The notes: a model not told the origin generated them from the sequence alone. 64,000 nucleotides of DNA from Alphaproteobacteria bacterium (GCA_024236075.1 JACKLE010000005.1:1-64000), one strand, 5' to 3'; shown: positions 8,756 through 18,871, counted from the stretch's first letter. Numbers and translations are program-made.

Positions 8756-9425
8756 GGCGCCGCTCACCCCGGAAGAGTTTGCCGGGATCGCCGGCGTTTC
8801 ACGTGGAACGCTCGAGCGGCTCGAGGCCTATGCGGCCCTCCTCGCGCGCTGGCAGGAGCGCGTCAATCTCGTCGGCGGAGCCACGCTTCCCGATCTCTGG
8901 CGGCGCCACATGCTCGACTCGGCGCAGCTCCGCCCGCTCGCGGGTCCGGGGGTGAAGACCCATGTGGATCTCGGCTCGGGCGCGGGCTTTCCCGGCCTCG
9001 TCCTCGCCATCCTCCTCGCCCATGAGGACAAGCGGAAGGTCGCGACCCACCTCGTGGAGAGCGACCGGCGCAAATGCGCCTTCCTGCGCGAGGCCTCGCG
9101 GGCGGCGCAGACGCCCGTGCGTATCCACACCTCCCGCATCGAGGCGCTGGAGAGCCTCGGCGCGGACCTCGTCACGGCCCGGGCGCTGGCGCCGCTCGAC
9201 AGGCTTCTCGACCTCGCCGTGCCCCATCTCGCGCCCAATGGAACCTTGGCGTTTCTTAAGGGCAGGGGGCTCGCGGACGAATTGACGCTCGCCGGCGAAT
9301 CCTGGACATTCCGCCATCGCACGGTCCCGAGCCTCAGCGCGCCGGACAGCTCCGTGCTCATCATCGAGGATCCGCAGCGTGTCCGATCCCCGGGCGTCCG
9401 CCGGCCCCAGAATGCCCGCGAATGA
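8739..9425 (+). CDS. rsmG: 16S rRNA (guanine(527)-N(7))-methyltransferase RsmG
   Basis: A 228-residue AdoMet methyltransferase (formerly GidB). Diagnostic are LLARWQERVNLVG near the N-terminus and the AdoMet-binding HVDLGSGAGFPGLVLAI. It methylates G527 of 16S rRNA. The gene starts inside the end of mnmG and its 3' end overlaps the chosen parA start by 47 bp. Its codons for GVSRGT contain a second parS-like site, so this stretch is constrained both as protein and as DNA. The last 15 or so residues are Arg-rich and beyond the core fold. Confidence 0.95.
   Translation: MPAPPEAPLTPEEFAGIAGVSRGTLERLEAYAALLARWQERVNLVGGATLPDLWRRHMLDSAQLRPLAGPGVKTHVDLGSGAGFPGLVLAILLAHEDKRKVATHLVESDRRKCAFLREASRAAQTPVRIHTSRIEALESLGADLVTARALAPLDRLLDLAVPHLAPNGTLAFLKGRGLADELTLAGESWTFRHRTVPSLSAPDSSVLIIEDPQRVRSPGVRRPQNARE
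8795..8810. other. parS-like centromere site inside rsmG
   Basis: CGTTTCACGTGGAACG is the exact reverse complement of the site at 6815-6830 and matches the parS consensus at 13 of 16 positions. It lies in the rsmG coding region about 570 bp before parA. Two identical, oppositely oriented copies 1.96 kb apart argue against chance. Confidence 0.85.
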
Positions 9426-10263
9426 GGGCATGCCGGCCCAGCGGGAAAAAGCCTGCCGCGTCATCGTCATCGCCAATCAGAAGGGCGGGGTCGGCAAGAC
9501 CACGACGGCCATCAATCTCGGCACGGCGCTCGCGGCCGTGGGCGAGGAGGTGCTGCTCGTCGATCTCGACCCGCAGGGCAATGCCTCGACCGGCCTCGGC
9601 ATTCCGGTGGCCGAGCGCGGCGTCTCGACCTACGACGTGCTGACCGAGGCCGTCCCGCTCGCCCGCGCCATCGTGCCGACCGCCATCCCGAAGCTCTCGG
9701 TGGTGCCCTCGACGGTCGATCTTTCGGGCGCCGAGCTCGAGATCGCGGCGCTGCCCCGGCGTTCCTACCGCCTGCGCGACGCGCTCGACGGCTTCCTCGC
9801 CGAGGACCGCCGCCGGGAGAAGGCCGAGCGGCGCGGGCTCACCTATGTGCTGATCGACTGCCCGCCCTCGCTCAACCTTCTCACCATCAACGCCATGGCG
9901 GCCGGGGATGCGGTGCTCGTGCCGCTGCAATGCGAGTTCTTCGCCCTCGAGGGCCTCAGCCAGCTTCTGCGCACCGTCGAGCTGGTGCGCGGCACGCTGA
10001 ACCCCGCGCTCGAGATCCAGGGCGTCGTCCTCACCATGTTCGACAAGCGCAACAAGCTTTCGGACCTCGTCGCGGCCGATGTGCGCGCCTTTCTCGGCGA
10101 GAAGGTGTACCGAACGGTCATTCCGCGGAACGTCCGCGTCTCGGAAGCGCCGTCCTACGGCAAGCCGGCGCTGCTCTACGACCACCGCTGCGCGGGCAGC
10201 GAGGCCTATATCCGCCTCGCCTCCGAGATGATCCAGCGCGAGCGGGCCGTGCGCGCCGCATGA
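9379..10263 (+). CDS. parA: chromosome partitioning ATPase ParA
   Basis: A 294-residue ParA/Soj ATPase with deviant Walker A KGGVGKTT (35-42), Walker B region VLIDCPPSLNLL and the ATP-sensing stretch LLVDLDPQGNAS. It drives segregation of ParB-parS complexes on the nucleoid. GTG at 9379 is preferred because a GAGG lies 8 nt upstream; ATG at 9412 or 9430 are alternatives that would shorten the unconserved N-terminal extension. parB follows after 19 bp in the same operon. Confidence 0.95.
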   Translation: MSDPRASAGPRMPANEGMPAQREKACRVIVIANQKGGVGKTTTAINLGTALAAVGEEVLLVDLDPQGNASTGLGIPVAERGVSTYDVLTEAVPLARAIVPTAIPKLSVVPSTVDLSGAELEIAALPRRSYRLRDALDGFLAEDRRREKAERRGLTYVLIDCPPSLNLLTINAMAAGDAVLVPLQCEFFALEGLSQLLRTVELVRGTLNPALEIQGVVLTMFDKRNKLSDLVAADVRAFLGEKVYRTVIPRNVRVSEAPSYGKPALLYDHRCAGSEAYIRLASEMIQRERAVRAA

Positions 10264-10282
10264 GAGAGATGGAGCATCGCCC

Positions 10283-11158
10283 ATGACCGCAGCAGGCCCC
10301 TCCCGCCTCGGCCGCGGGCTCTCCGCGCTTCTCGGCGAGACGCAGATCGAGCGCGAGAGCGAGGCGCCCGCGCGCCCGGCCCGCACCCTCGCCATCGCCG
10401 AGATCGAGCCCAATCCGCATCAGCCGCGCCGCCGGTTCGGGGAGAGCGAGCTCGAGGAGCTCGCCGCCTCCATCCGCCTGCACGGCGTGCTCCAGCCCAT
10501 CGTCGTGCGGCCCCATCCCAAGCGGGCGGGGCGCTTCGAGATCGTCGCCGGCGAGCGGCGCTGGCGCGCGGCGGGCAAGGCGGGGCTCCACGAGCTGCCC
10601 GTCATCGTCAAGGAGCTCACCGATTCCGAGACGCTCGAGATCGCGCTCGTCGAAAATATTCAGCGTGCGGATTTAAATCCGCTCGACGAGGCGCGCGCCT
10701 TCAAGTCGCTCGTGGAAGAGTTCGGCCACAAGCAGGAGGCGATCGGCGAGCATGTCGGCAAGAGCCGCGCCCATGTCGCGAACACCATGCGCCTCCTCAA
10801 TCTGCCTACGGAGGTTCAGGAGATGATCGCGGAGGGGCGCCTCACCGCCGGCCAGGCGCGCCCCCTCATCGGAAATCCGCGCGCCGTCGCGCTCGCCGAG
10901 GAGGCGCTCGCGAAGGGCTGGTCCGCCCGCGCGGTGGAGGAGGCCGTCCGCGCCGGGAAGAAGAAGCCCGCCCCGAAGAGCCCCGCGGCGAAGGCCGCCG
11001 AGAAGGACGCCGACACGCGCGCGCTCGAGCGTAACGTCGCCGAGGCGCTCGGGCTCGAGGTCGAGATCGACCACAAGGGCGAGACCGGCCGCGTGCTCGT
11101 GCGCTATTCCTCGCTCGAGCAGCTCGACGAGATCTGCCGGCGCCTCTCGCGGAGATAG
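10283..11158 (+). CDS. parB: chromosome partitioning protein ParB
   Basis: A 291-residue ParB/Spo0J protein. The N-terminal peptide LGRGLSALLG (9-18) is the ParA-stimulating motif; the CTP-binding domain contains the arginine-rich GERRWRA (90-96) and ENIQR (124-128); an HTH region (about 145-170) reads parS; the last 45 residues form the dimerisation domain. It is expected to bind the two parS-like sites upstream. A small inverted repeat follows before the convergent glycosyltransferase gene. Confidence 0.96.
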   Translation: MTAAGPSRLGRGLSALLGETQIERESEAPARPARTLAIAEIEPNPHQPRRRFGESELEELAASIRLHGVLQPIVVRPHPKRAGRFEIVAGERRWRAAGKAGLHELPVIVKELTDSETLEIALVENIQRADLNPLDEARAFKSLVEEFGHKQEAIGEHVGKSRAHVANTMRLLNLPTEVQEMIAEGRLTAGQARPLIGNPRAVALAEEALAKGWSARAVEEAVRAGKKKPAPKSPAAKAAEKDADTRALERNVAEALGLEVEIDHKGETGRVLVRYSSLEQLDEICRRLSRR

Positions 11159-11163
11159 CGCCC

Positions 11164-11182
11164 GCCCCGAGCCTTGCGGGGC
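11164..11182. terminator. possible bidirectional hairpin between parB and the GT39 gene
   Basis: Six-bp arms GCCCCG (11164-11169) and CGGGGC (11177-11182) with a 7-nt loop fill the 25-bp gap between two convergent genes. No T-run follows on either strand, so if it terminates it is a weak or factor-assisted terminator. Confidence 0.4.
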
Positions 11183-11183
11183 C

Positions 11184-12941
11184 TCAGCGGCCGGGCGGGA
11201 CGTAGAGCTCCGCCTTGGCGCGGCGCGCGGTGACGGTCGTCTCGATCTCGTAGTCCTTCAGCGCCGTGCGCGGCACGACCGCCGGAGGGAAGGGCTCGTC
11301 CTCGTGCGGCCAGGTGAGGAGCCACACGCGCGCCCGCGGGTGGGCGGCGAGCGCCTCGGGATAGTTCTCGCCGACGAAATTGGCGTCGGACCAGTAGTAA
11401 TAGAACGGCGTGTCGGTCCAGGATCGCTTGTGCACGAAGATGAGATCGTCCGGCCTCGACAGGGCCGCGACGCGCGCCGCGAGGCTTTTGTAGTCGATGG
11501 GCGAGGTCGGCACGCGCGACTGGAAGACGAGCCCGCCGGCGAAGATCGCGAGCACGGCGAAGGAGAGCAGCGCGGCGGTGGCGCGCCCGAAGCGCCGGCA
11601 GAGCGCGACGATTCCCGCCGCGCACAGTAGCACGAGATAGGGCACGAAGAGCAGGAAGGCGCGCGGCGCGAGCACGGTGACGACGAACGACATGAGGTAG
11701 AGGAGGACCGGCGCCGCGATCCCGATCAGGGCGAGAAGCAGGGCCTTCGGCTCGCAGCCGTCGAGCCAGGACATGGCGCGCGGCAGCGCGCGGCGCATGA
11801 GCGCCTGCGAGGCGAGGGCGAGCGAAGGCATCGCGAGCGCCAGGATCGGCAGCAGGCTGACGGCCGCCATGGGCAGGTTGCGGTTGCGCGCGAGCCCGGC
11901 GAGCGCGAGCATCGCCGCCGAGCCGGCGACGGCCGCCAGCACGGGTATCCAGCGCGGCAAAGCGGGGCCGGCCTCCGGGCGGCTCCCCGACGGCGCGCCC
12001 GCGCGCCAGCCGGCGGCGACGAGCGCCAGCGTGACGGCGACGAGCACGACGGTGAGGAGCGGCGCGAGCGCGACCTGCGGCAGCGAGAAGAGGTTCTTCG
12101 CGTAGAGAAAGCCGAAGTTGAAATATTCGAGGATGAAGTTCGCCGTGGGCTCCTCGGCCGCCGTGCTATGGCGCGCGCGATAGACGCCGTGGCTCAGGGC
12201 GGGGCCCGCGAGCATGAGGGCTATCGACTGCACCTGCAGAAGGCGCACCGGCGCGACGCTCGACGGGCGCAGGAGCATGCGCCGGGAAAGGCCCTCGCGC
12301 ACCGGCGTCGTAAGCGCAAGCCAGCCCGCATGGATGCCGAGAAGCGGCCAGAAGAGCTCGACCGTCTGTACGCCGACGATCGCGGTGAGGACATAGGCTC
12401 GCTCGAGCCAGGGGCGCGGCGCGCGCGCCTCGGCGAGGAGAAGCAGGAGCCAGGTCGAAAGGAGCCCGAGGCAGGCGCCGGGCATGTACATGCGCGCGAG
12501 CTGGCTCCATTGGACGTGGAAGCCGTGGACCGCGAGCAGCGCCGCCGCGACGAGCGCGACGCTCGTTCCGAAGGCCCGGCGGCCGATCAGGAAGATGAGA
12601 GGGATCGACAGGAGCCCGAAAACGAGGCTCGGCAGGCGCAGCGCGGCTTCCGAGGTCCCGGCGAGCTTCGTCCATCCGAGCATCGCCACGAAATAGCCGA
12701 CCGGATGCGGCTCGACGTGAAAATGGAATCGGAGCGTGTCGGCCAGGGTGTGGCGCGGCGGCGGCTCGGAGAGGCCGTCGACCAGTCCGAGGCCGGGATT
12801 GAGCATCTCCGTGTGGGTGATGCTGCCCTCGCCGAAGCCGACGAGGCGGAGCGCGAGGCCGAGCGCGCAGCAAAGGGCGAGCCCCAGGCGCCAGTCGAGC
12901 GCGCGGCCGAGGCGCGTTCCCGTCGAGACCAGATCCGTCAT
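11184..12941 (-). CDS. glycosyltransferase family 39-like membrane protein
   Basis: A 585-residue protein with about a dozen hydrophobic segments and a first periplasmic loop holding THTEMLNP (42-49), in the position of the acidic catalytic motif of GT-C (dolichyl/undecaprenyl-phosphate-mannose type) transferases. A second loop contains HVEPHPVGYFVAMLGW, resembling the HPP-like motif of this fold. The C-terminal about 110 residues form a soluble periplasmic domain. Probable role: transfer of a sugar from a polyprenyl phosphate donor to an envelope acceptor. Donor and acceptor are unknown; no other polysaccharide genes are nearby. Start is ATG at 12939-12941. Confidence 0.75.
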   Translation of the reverse strand: MTDLVSTGTRLGRALDWRLGLALCCALGLALRLVGFGEGSITHTEMLNPGLGLVDGLSEPPPRHTLADTLRFHFHVEPHPVGYFVAMLGWTKLAGTSEAALRLPSLVFGLLSIPLIFLIGRRAFGTSVALVAAALLAVHGFHVQWSQLARMYMPGACLGLLSTWLLLLLAEARAPRPWLERAYVLTAIVGVQTVELFWPLLGIHAGWLALTTPVREGLSRRMLLRPSSVAPVRLLQVQSIALMLAGPALSHGVYRARHSTAAEEPTANFILEYFNFGFLYAKNLFSLPQVALAPLLTVVLVAVTLALVAAGWRAGAPSGSRPEAGPALPRWIPVLAAVAGSAAMLALAGLARNRNLPMAAVSLLPILALAMPSLALASQALMRRALPRAMSWLDGCEPKALLLALIGIAAPVLLYLMSFVVTVLAPRAFLLFVPYLVLLCAAGIVALCRRFGRATAALLSFAVLAIFAGGLVFQSRVPTSPIDYKSLAARVAALSRPDDLIFVHKRSWTDTPFYYYWSDANFVGENYPEALAAHPRARVWLLTWPHEDEPFPPAVVPRTALKDYEIETTVTARRAKAELYVPPGR

Positions 12942-12961
12942 AGGTCGGAGCCCACCCCACC

Positions 12962-12991
12962 CAAATGCGAATGCTTTTCACAATCATTTCG
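12962..12991. promoter_or_regulatory. AT-rich operator-like patch upstream of the GT39 gene
   Basis: The only AT-rich patch in a 270-bp divergent intergenic region. It contains AAATG and CATTT arms (about 12963-12989) around GCTTTTCACAAT, loosely resembling a Fur-family box, and lies 20-50 bp upstream of the glycosyltransferase start. No clear -35/-10 pair was found. The rest of 12942-13211 shows no other signal. Confidence 0.3.
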
Positions 12992-13211
12992 AGCAAGAAG
13001 CGGGCCGGAGTCAAAGTCCGATTCCGGAACGCCGCCTCGAATGGCGGGTCTGCGACCGGAGGCCGCAGCGAGGGCGGGAGGCCATCGCCGGATGCGCGGC
13101 GAGCCCGGCCGCGCCGCCGGGCCGCCGGCGCGATTCCCGGCCCGCAATCGCTATGGACGCGGCGAATCCCGGGTGGTAGGCCGGGGACATGAGCGCTGCT
13201 CGGAGAGCGAT

Positions 13212-13691
13212 GTGAGCGGAGCCGTCGACGAGGCGCATCTGACCCGGCGCCCGGCGCGGACGCGCACCGCGCGTCTCCTCATCGAGCTGGCCGGGGCCCT
13301 GCGCGGGGCGTCCGTCTCGCTTTCGCGCGAGGCGGAGGCGCTCGCGGCGCGCGAGGGCCTGAGCGCGGCGCGCGCCGAGGTGCTCGCGGCCTCGGCGGGG
13401 GCAGAGCGGCCGCAAACGGTCTCCGATCTCGCCCGCGCGCTCGGCCTCGCGCGCCAGAGCGTCCAGCGCACCGCCGATCTGCTCCTCGCGGAGGGATTCT
13501 GCGCCGCCGCGCCCAATCCGGGACACAGGCGCGCGCCCTTCATCGTTCCGACGGCGGCGGGCCACGCGGCGCTCGAGCGCCTGGAGAACGCACGCATCGC
13601 CTGGGCCAATCAGGCGAGCCTCGCCCTCGCGCCGGACGCACTTCGACAGGCTGCTGTCATTCTGGAGGAGATCGCCGGAAGGCGATCCTGA
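13212..13691 (+). CDS. MarR family transcriptional regulator
   Basis: A 159-residue winged-helix regulator. The core (LSAARAEVLAASAGAERPQTVSDLARALGLARQSVQRTADLLLAEGF, about 53-99) has the MarR recognition helix with RQSVQR, followed by a wing (PGHRRAPFIVPTAAGHAALE). A GTG start at 13212 is chosen because GGAG lies 7 nt upstream; the frame is open further 5' but with no initiator and no family similarity. It is divergent from the glycosyltransferase gene and convergent with dnaJ. Ligand and targets are unknown. Confidence 0.85.
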   Translation: MSGAVDEAHLTRRPARTRTARLLIELAGALRGASVSLSREAEALAAREGLSAARAEVLAASAGAERPQTVSDLARALGLARQSVQRTADLLLAEGFCAAAPNPGHRRAPFIVPTAAGHAALERLENARIAWANQASLALAPDALRQAAVILEEIAGRRS

Positions 13692-13708
13692 CGGCCCGGC
13701 GCGTCAGG
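13687..13708. terminator. inverted repeat across the convergent marR-type gene and dnaJ stops
   Basis: Perfect 7-bp arms CCTGACG (13687-13693) and CGTCAGG (13702-13708) with an 8-nt loop. Each arm contains the stop codon of one of the two convergent genes. No T-run is present, so it may be a 3'-end-stabilising hairpin rather than an intrinsic terminator. Confidence 0.4.
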
Positions 13709-14834
13709 CCTCGCCGCGGAAATAGTCCTTGGCGCGGCCCTCGAAGGTCGTCGCGTTGGGCATGTTCTTCGCCTCGAGCGACTTCTCGAACTCGGCGAGC
13801 AGCTCGCGCTGCTTGCGCGAGAGCTTCACCGGCGTCTCGACGCTCACCTGGATGTAGAGATCGCCGATTTGGGTCGAGCGCAGGACCGGCATGCCCTTGC
13901 CCTTGAGGCGGAACTGGCGGCCGGTCTGCGTGCCCTCGGGCAGCGTCACCTTGGCCCGGCCCCCGGTGATCGTCGGCACCTCGATCTGGCCGCCGAGCAC
14001 CGCCGTCGTGAAGGCGACGGGCACGGAGCAGAAGAGGTCCGCTCCCTCGCGGTGAAAGAGCGTGTGCGGACGGATCGCGAGGAAGATGTAGAGATCGCCG
14101 CGCGGGCCGCCGCGCAGGCCCGCCTCCCCCTCGCCCGCGAGGCGGATGCGCGTCCCGTCCTCGACGCCGGGCGGGATCGTCACCTGGAGCGTGCGCTCCT
14201 TCTCCACGCGTCCGATGCCGCCGCATTCCGAGCAGGGCGTCTTGACGAGGCGGCCCGTGCCGCCGCAGGAGGGGCAGGTGCGCTCGATGGTGAAGAAGCC
14301 CTGCGTCGCGCGCACCTTTCCCGCGCCCCCGCAGGTCGCGCAGGTCGTGGGCTTGGTGCCCGGCTCGGCGCCCGTCGCCTCGCATTTCTCGCAAGGGACG
14401 GGCGTGCGTACACGGATCTCCGCCGCCTTGCCGGCGAAGGCCTCCTCGAGGCTGATCTCCATGTTGTAGCGCAGGTCGCCGCCGCGCGAGCGTCCGCCCG
14501 GGCCGCGGCGCTGGCCCATGAACTCGCCGAAGAGATCGTCGAAGACATCGGCGAAGGAGGCGCCGAAATCGGGGCCGAAGCCCGCGCCGGGCCCGCGCGG
14601 GCCGCCGCCCTCGAAGGCCGCGTGGCCGAACTGGTCGTAGGCGGCGCGCTTCTGGGGATCCTTGAGGACCTCGTAGGCCTCGTTGATCTCCTTGAACTTG
14701 ACCTCGGCCGACTTGTCGTCCGGATTGCGGTCGGGGTGGTACTTCATGGCGAGCTTGCGGAACGCGGCCTTGAGCTCCGCCTCGCCCGCGCCCTTCGCGA
14801 CGCCGAGGGTCTCGTAATAGTCGCGCTTCGCCAT
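13704..14834 (-). CDS. dnaJ: molecular chaperone DnaJ
   Basis: A 376-residue type I DnaJ. The J domain occupies the first 70 residues with HPD in AMKYHPDRNP; a Gly/Phe-rich linker follows; the zinc domain carries four CxxCxGxG-type repeats (CEKCEATG, CATCGGAG, CPSCGGTG, CSECGGIG); then the C-terminal substrate-binding domains. It delivers clients to DnaK and stimulates its ATPase. It lies 43 bp downstream of dnaK on the same strand and is likely cotranscribed from the dnaK heat-shock promoter. Confidence 0.97.
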   Translation of the reverse strand: MAKRDYYETLGVAKGAGEAELKAAFRKLAMKYHPDRNPDDKSAEVKFKEINEAYEVLKDPQKRAAYDQFGHAAFEGGGPRGPGAGFGPDFGASFADVFDDLFGEFMGQRRGPGGRSRGGDLRYNMEISLEEAFAGKAAEIRVRTPVPCEKCEATGAEPGTKPTTCATCGGAGKVRATQGFFTIERTCPSCGGTGRLVKTPCSECGGIGRVEKERTLQVTIPPGVEDGTRIRLAGEGEAGLRGGPRGDLYIFLAIRPHTLFHREGADLFCSVPVAFTTAVLGGQIEVPTITGGRAKVTLPEGTQTGRQFRLKGKGMPVLRSTQIGDLYIQVSVETPVKLSRKQRELLAEFEKSLEAKNMPNATTFEGRAKDYFRGEA

Positions 14835-14877
14835 ACGCCGCTGCCCCGATCACGCCACCCGATGAGGACCCGCGCCG

Positions 14878-16800
<1,923 letters not shown>

Positions 16801-16955
16801 GGGGTCGTCTCCTTGAGCGGCGGGTGGCGTGCGCTCTTCTGAAGAAGCCGCGCGAGCCATCCCCTGGGAGGGGCTCCATGGGGGCCATGAGCGGGCCGCG
16901 CCCTGCGGGCGCGCCGCATCCGGCCTTGCGGAGCGAGGAATTTGGCCTGACGGGG

Positions 16956-16984
16956 ATATAAGGGGGCGCCTTGCCCGCCGCAAG
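16956..16984 (-). promoter_or_regulatory. putative heat-shock (RpoH-type) promoter of dnaK
   Basis: On the minus strand CTTGCG (16979-16984) and TTATAT (16956-16961, within CCCTTATAT) are separated by 17 bp. CTTG followed by a C-rich, AT-ending -10 is the alphaproteobacterial RpoH pattern. The implied leader to the dnaK ATG is about 150 nt. Position upstream of dnaK supports the reading; no start-site data are available. The rest of 16801-17064 shows no other signal. Confidence 0.5.
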
Positions 16985-17064
16985 CGGGAGAAGGGCGCGG
17001 CGCACGGCTGGCGTGCGGCGGCGGCGCCTTGCGAAGCCCGGGCGCTTTGTGCTTGCTCGGCCCC

Positions 17065-18066
17065 ATGAGCGCGACCCCAGAGGAGCCGGGACAGGGCGCG
17101 ACGCCGAGCCTTGCCGGGCAAGCCGTCGCCGGCACGCTCGCGCCTTCCGCCCCCGCCTTTCTCGCCACCCCGGCTATGAAGGGCATCGCGCTCAAGGTCC
17201 TCGCGACGCTGCTCTTCGCGATCATGAACACGATGGTGAAGGCGATCCCTGAGATCCCGCCGGGGGAGGTCGCCTTCGCGCGGGCGCTGTTCGCGCTGCC
17301 GCCCATCCTGCTCTTCGCGGCGCTGACCCCCGGAGGCGTCGCGCGCTGCTGGCGGACGAAGCGGCCGCTTCTCCATGTGCGCCGCTCGCTCACCGGCACG
17401 GTCGGGATGTTCTTCTACTTCACCTCGCTCACGGCGCTGCCGCTCGTCGACGCGACGGCGATCGGCTTCGCGATGCCGATCTTCGTCGTGATCCTCGCCG
17501 CGCTCTTCCTGAAGGAGCATGTCGGGCTCTATCGCTGGAGCGCCGTCCTCGCAGGCTTTCTGGGCGTCGTCTTCATCCTCGCGCCGCATTTCGGCGACCA
17601 CGGGCCCGTGCTCGGGCTTTCCGTCGGCGCGGCGGCGGGGCTCGCGGGCGCGCTCGCGGCGGGCTTCGTCGTCGTCTTCATCCGCGACATGAGCCGGACC
17701 GAAAGCTCGGAGTCGATCGTCTTCTACTTCATGCTCACGGGCACCTTCGCCTCGAGCCTCACCTTCTTCTTCGACGCGCGCGTGCCGAACCTCGCCGAGT
17801 CCGCGCTGCTCGTCGCCATCGGCATCGCGGGCGGGCTCGCGCAGCTCTCCATGACCTTCAGCTACCGCTTCGCCGAGCCCTCGCTGCTCGCGCCCTTCGA
17901 CTATACGGGGCTCGTCTGGGCGACGCTTTTGGGCTTCGCGCTCTTCGGCGAGGTGCCGGTGCCGATGGTCGTCGGCGGCGTCCTCATCGTCGTCGGAGCC
18001 GGGCTCTTCATCGCCTGGCGCGAGCGCGTGCGCGCGACCGCCAAGCCCGCGATCCCCTCGGCCTGA
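17065..18066 (+). CDS. DMT family transporter (EamA domains)
   Basis: A 333-residue membrane protein with two EamA halves of about five helices each, preceded by a roughly 35-residue Pro/Ala-rich cytoplasmic N-terminus. The second half ends in VGGVLIVVGAGLFIAWRE, a typical final helix with basic end. Drug/metabolite transporters of this kind export metabolites or take up amino-acid-like compounds; the substrate cannot be told. ATG at 17065 (MSATPEEP) is used; another at 17176 (MKGIALK) would start right at helix 1. Confidence 0.88.
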   Translation: MSATPEEPGQGATPSLAGQAVAGTLAPSAPAFLATPAMKGIALKVLATLLFAIMNTMVKAIPEIPPGEVAFARALFALPPILLFAALTPGGVARCWRTKRPLLHVRRSLTGTVGMFFYFTSLTALPLVDATAIGFAMPIFVVILAALFLKEHVGLYRWSAVLAGFLGVVFILAPHFGDHGPVLGLSVGAAAGLAGALAAGFVVVFIRDMSRTESSESIVFYFMLTGTFASSLTFFFDARVPNLAESALLVAIGIAGGLAQLSMTFSYRFAEPSLLAPFDYTGLVWATLLGFALFGEVPVPMVVGGVLIVVGAGLFIAWRERVRATAKPAIPSA

Positions 18067-18136
18067 GGCCGGCGTCGCAAATCCGTCACGGGTTGAGGCC
18101 AATCTCGCGCCCATCGAGGGACGAGGAGGACGGCCG

Positions 18137-18418
18137 ATGACGACCTATCATGCGCGGGTGCTCGACGCCGAGACGGGCGGGGAGGGGCGCTACACCTTCG
18201 AGGGCCCCGCGGACCTCTTCAAGGAGACGCCGGCGCGCATCGTCAGGGCCTTCATGGACCATGTGTTCACGGACATTCTGCCGACGGAGAAGAACGACTG
18301 GGAGCTCAACGCGGCGCTGAAGAACCCCGAGCGCGAGGTCGTCACCGCCATGGGCGCCTTCCATTTCGCGAACCGCGCGCCCTCGCCCTTCCTCATCATG
18401 ATCTCGTCGAAGGGCTGA
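18137..18418 (+). CDS. conserved small protein of unknown function
   Basis: A 93-residue soluble protein beginning MTTYHARVLD. It contains an acidic/aromatic beta-strand pair followed by a helix with PARIVRAFMDHVFTDILPTE, and ends in a hydrophobic strand (PFLIMISSKG). The ATG is preceded by GAGGACGG at good spacing, and codon use matches the neighbours, supporting a real gene. I do not recognise a named family. It is convergent with the DUF606-type transporter gene across a short hairpin. Confidence 0.65.
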   Translation: MTTYHARVLDAETGGEGRYTFEGPADLFKETPARIVRAFMDHVFTDILPTEKNDWELNAALKNPEREVVTAMGAFHFANRAPSPFLIMISSKG

Positions 18419-18419
18419 G

Positions 18420-18440
18420 GCTCACCCCCGCAAGGTGAGC
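18420..18440. terminator. hairpin between convergent genes
   Basis: Perfect 7-bp arms GCTCACC (18420-18426) and GGTGAGC (18434-18440) with a 7-nt loop. The element lies right after the stop of the 93-residue protein gene and overlaps the last codons of the opposing transporter gene. No T-run follows. Confidence 0.4.
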
Positions 18441-18871
18441 GCGGCGCCCGCGACGAGAAGGGCGAGGCCGGCCGCGCGCGCGAGCGTCATGGGATGGGCC
18501 GCGCCGTGCAGCGCGCCGAAATGGTCGAGCGCGGCCGCGACGGCGAGCTGCGCCACGATGATCGCCGCGATCATGCCCGCAGCGCCGAGCTTCTGCACCG
18601 AGACGAGGGAGTTGAAGACGAAATAGGCGCCGAGGAAGCCGCCCGTCCATATCCAGAGCGGCGTGCCGGCGAGGCCGGCCGCCTTGGGGAGGGGAGCGCG
18701 GACGATCAGCGCGACGGCGAGGAGGGCGAGGGTGCCGACCGCGAACGAGACGAGCGCCGAGCCGACGCCGCTGCCGAGCGCCTGCGCGAGGCGGGCATTG
18801 ACCACCGCCTGAAGCGGAATGAGCGCCCCGGCCATGAGCGACATGGCGATGAAGGGCACAAGCTCCCTCAT
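18422..18871 (-). CDS. DMT superfamily transporter, YdcZ/DUF606 type
   Basis: A 149-residue protein with five predicted membrane helices, the single-half form typical of DUF606/YdcZ proteins (MSLMAGALIPLQAVVNARLAQALGSGVGSALVSF near the N-terminus). Such half-size transporters act as dimers; the substrate is unknown. Its ATG at 18869-18871 overlaps the stop region of the upstream PaaI thioesterase gene by 4 bp, so the two are translationally coupled. Confidence 0.85.
   Translation of the reverse strand: MRELVPFIAMSLMAGALIPLQAVVNARLAQALGSGVGSALVSFAVGTLALLAVALIVRAPLPKAAGLAGTPLWIWTGGFLGAYFVFNSLVSVQKLGAAGMIAAIIVAQLAVAAALDHFGALHGAAHPMTLARAAGLALLVAGAALTLRG

Noticed and set aside
5452..11158. Chromosomal replication origin
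   Set aside because: parS-like sites and parAB point to its neighbourhood, but there is no dnaA, no hemE, no obvious DnaA-box cluster and no AT-rich unwinding region in the window.
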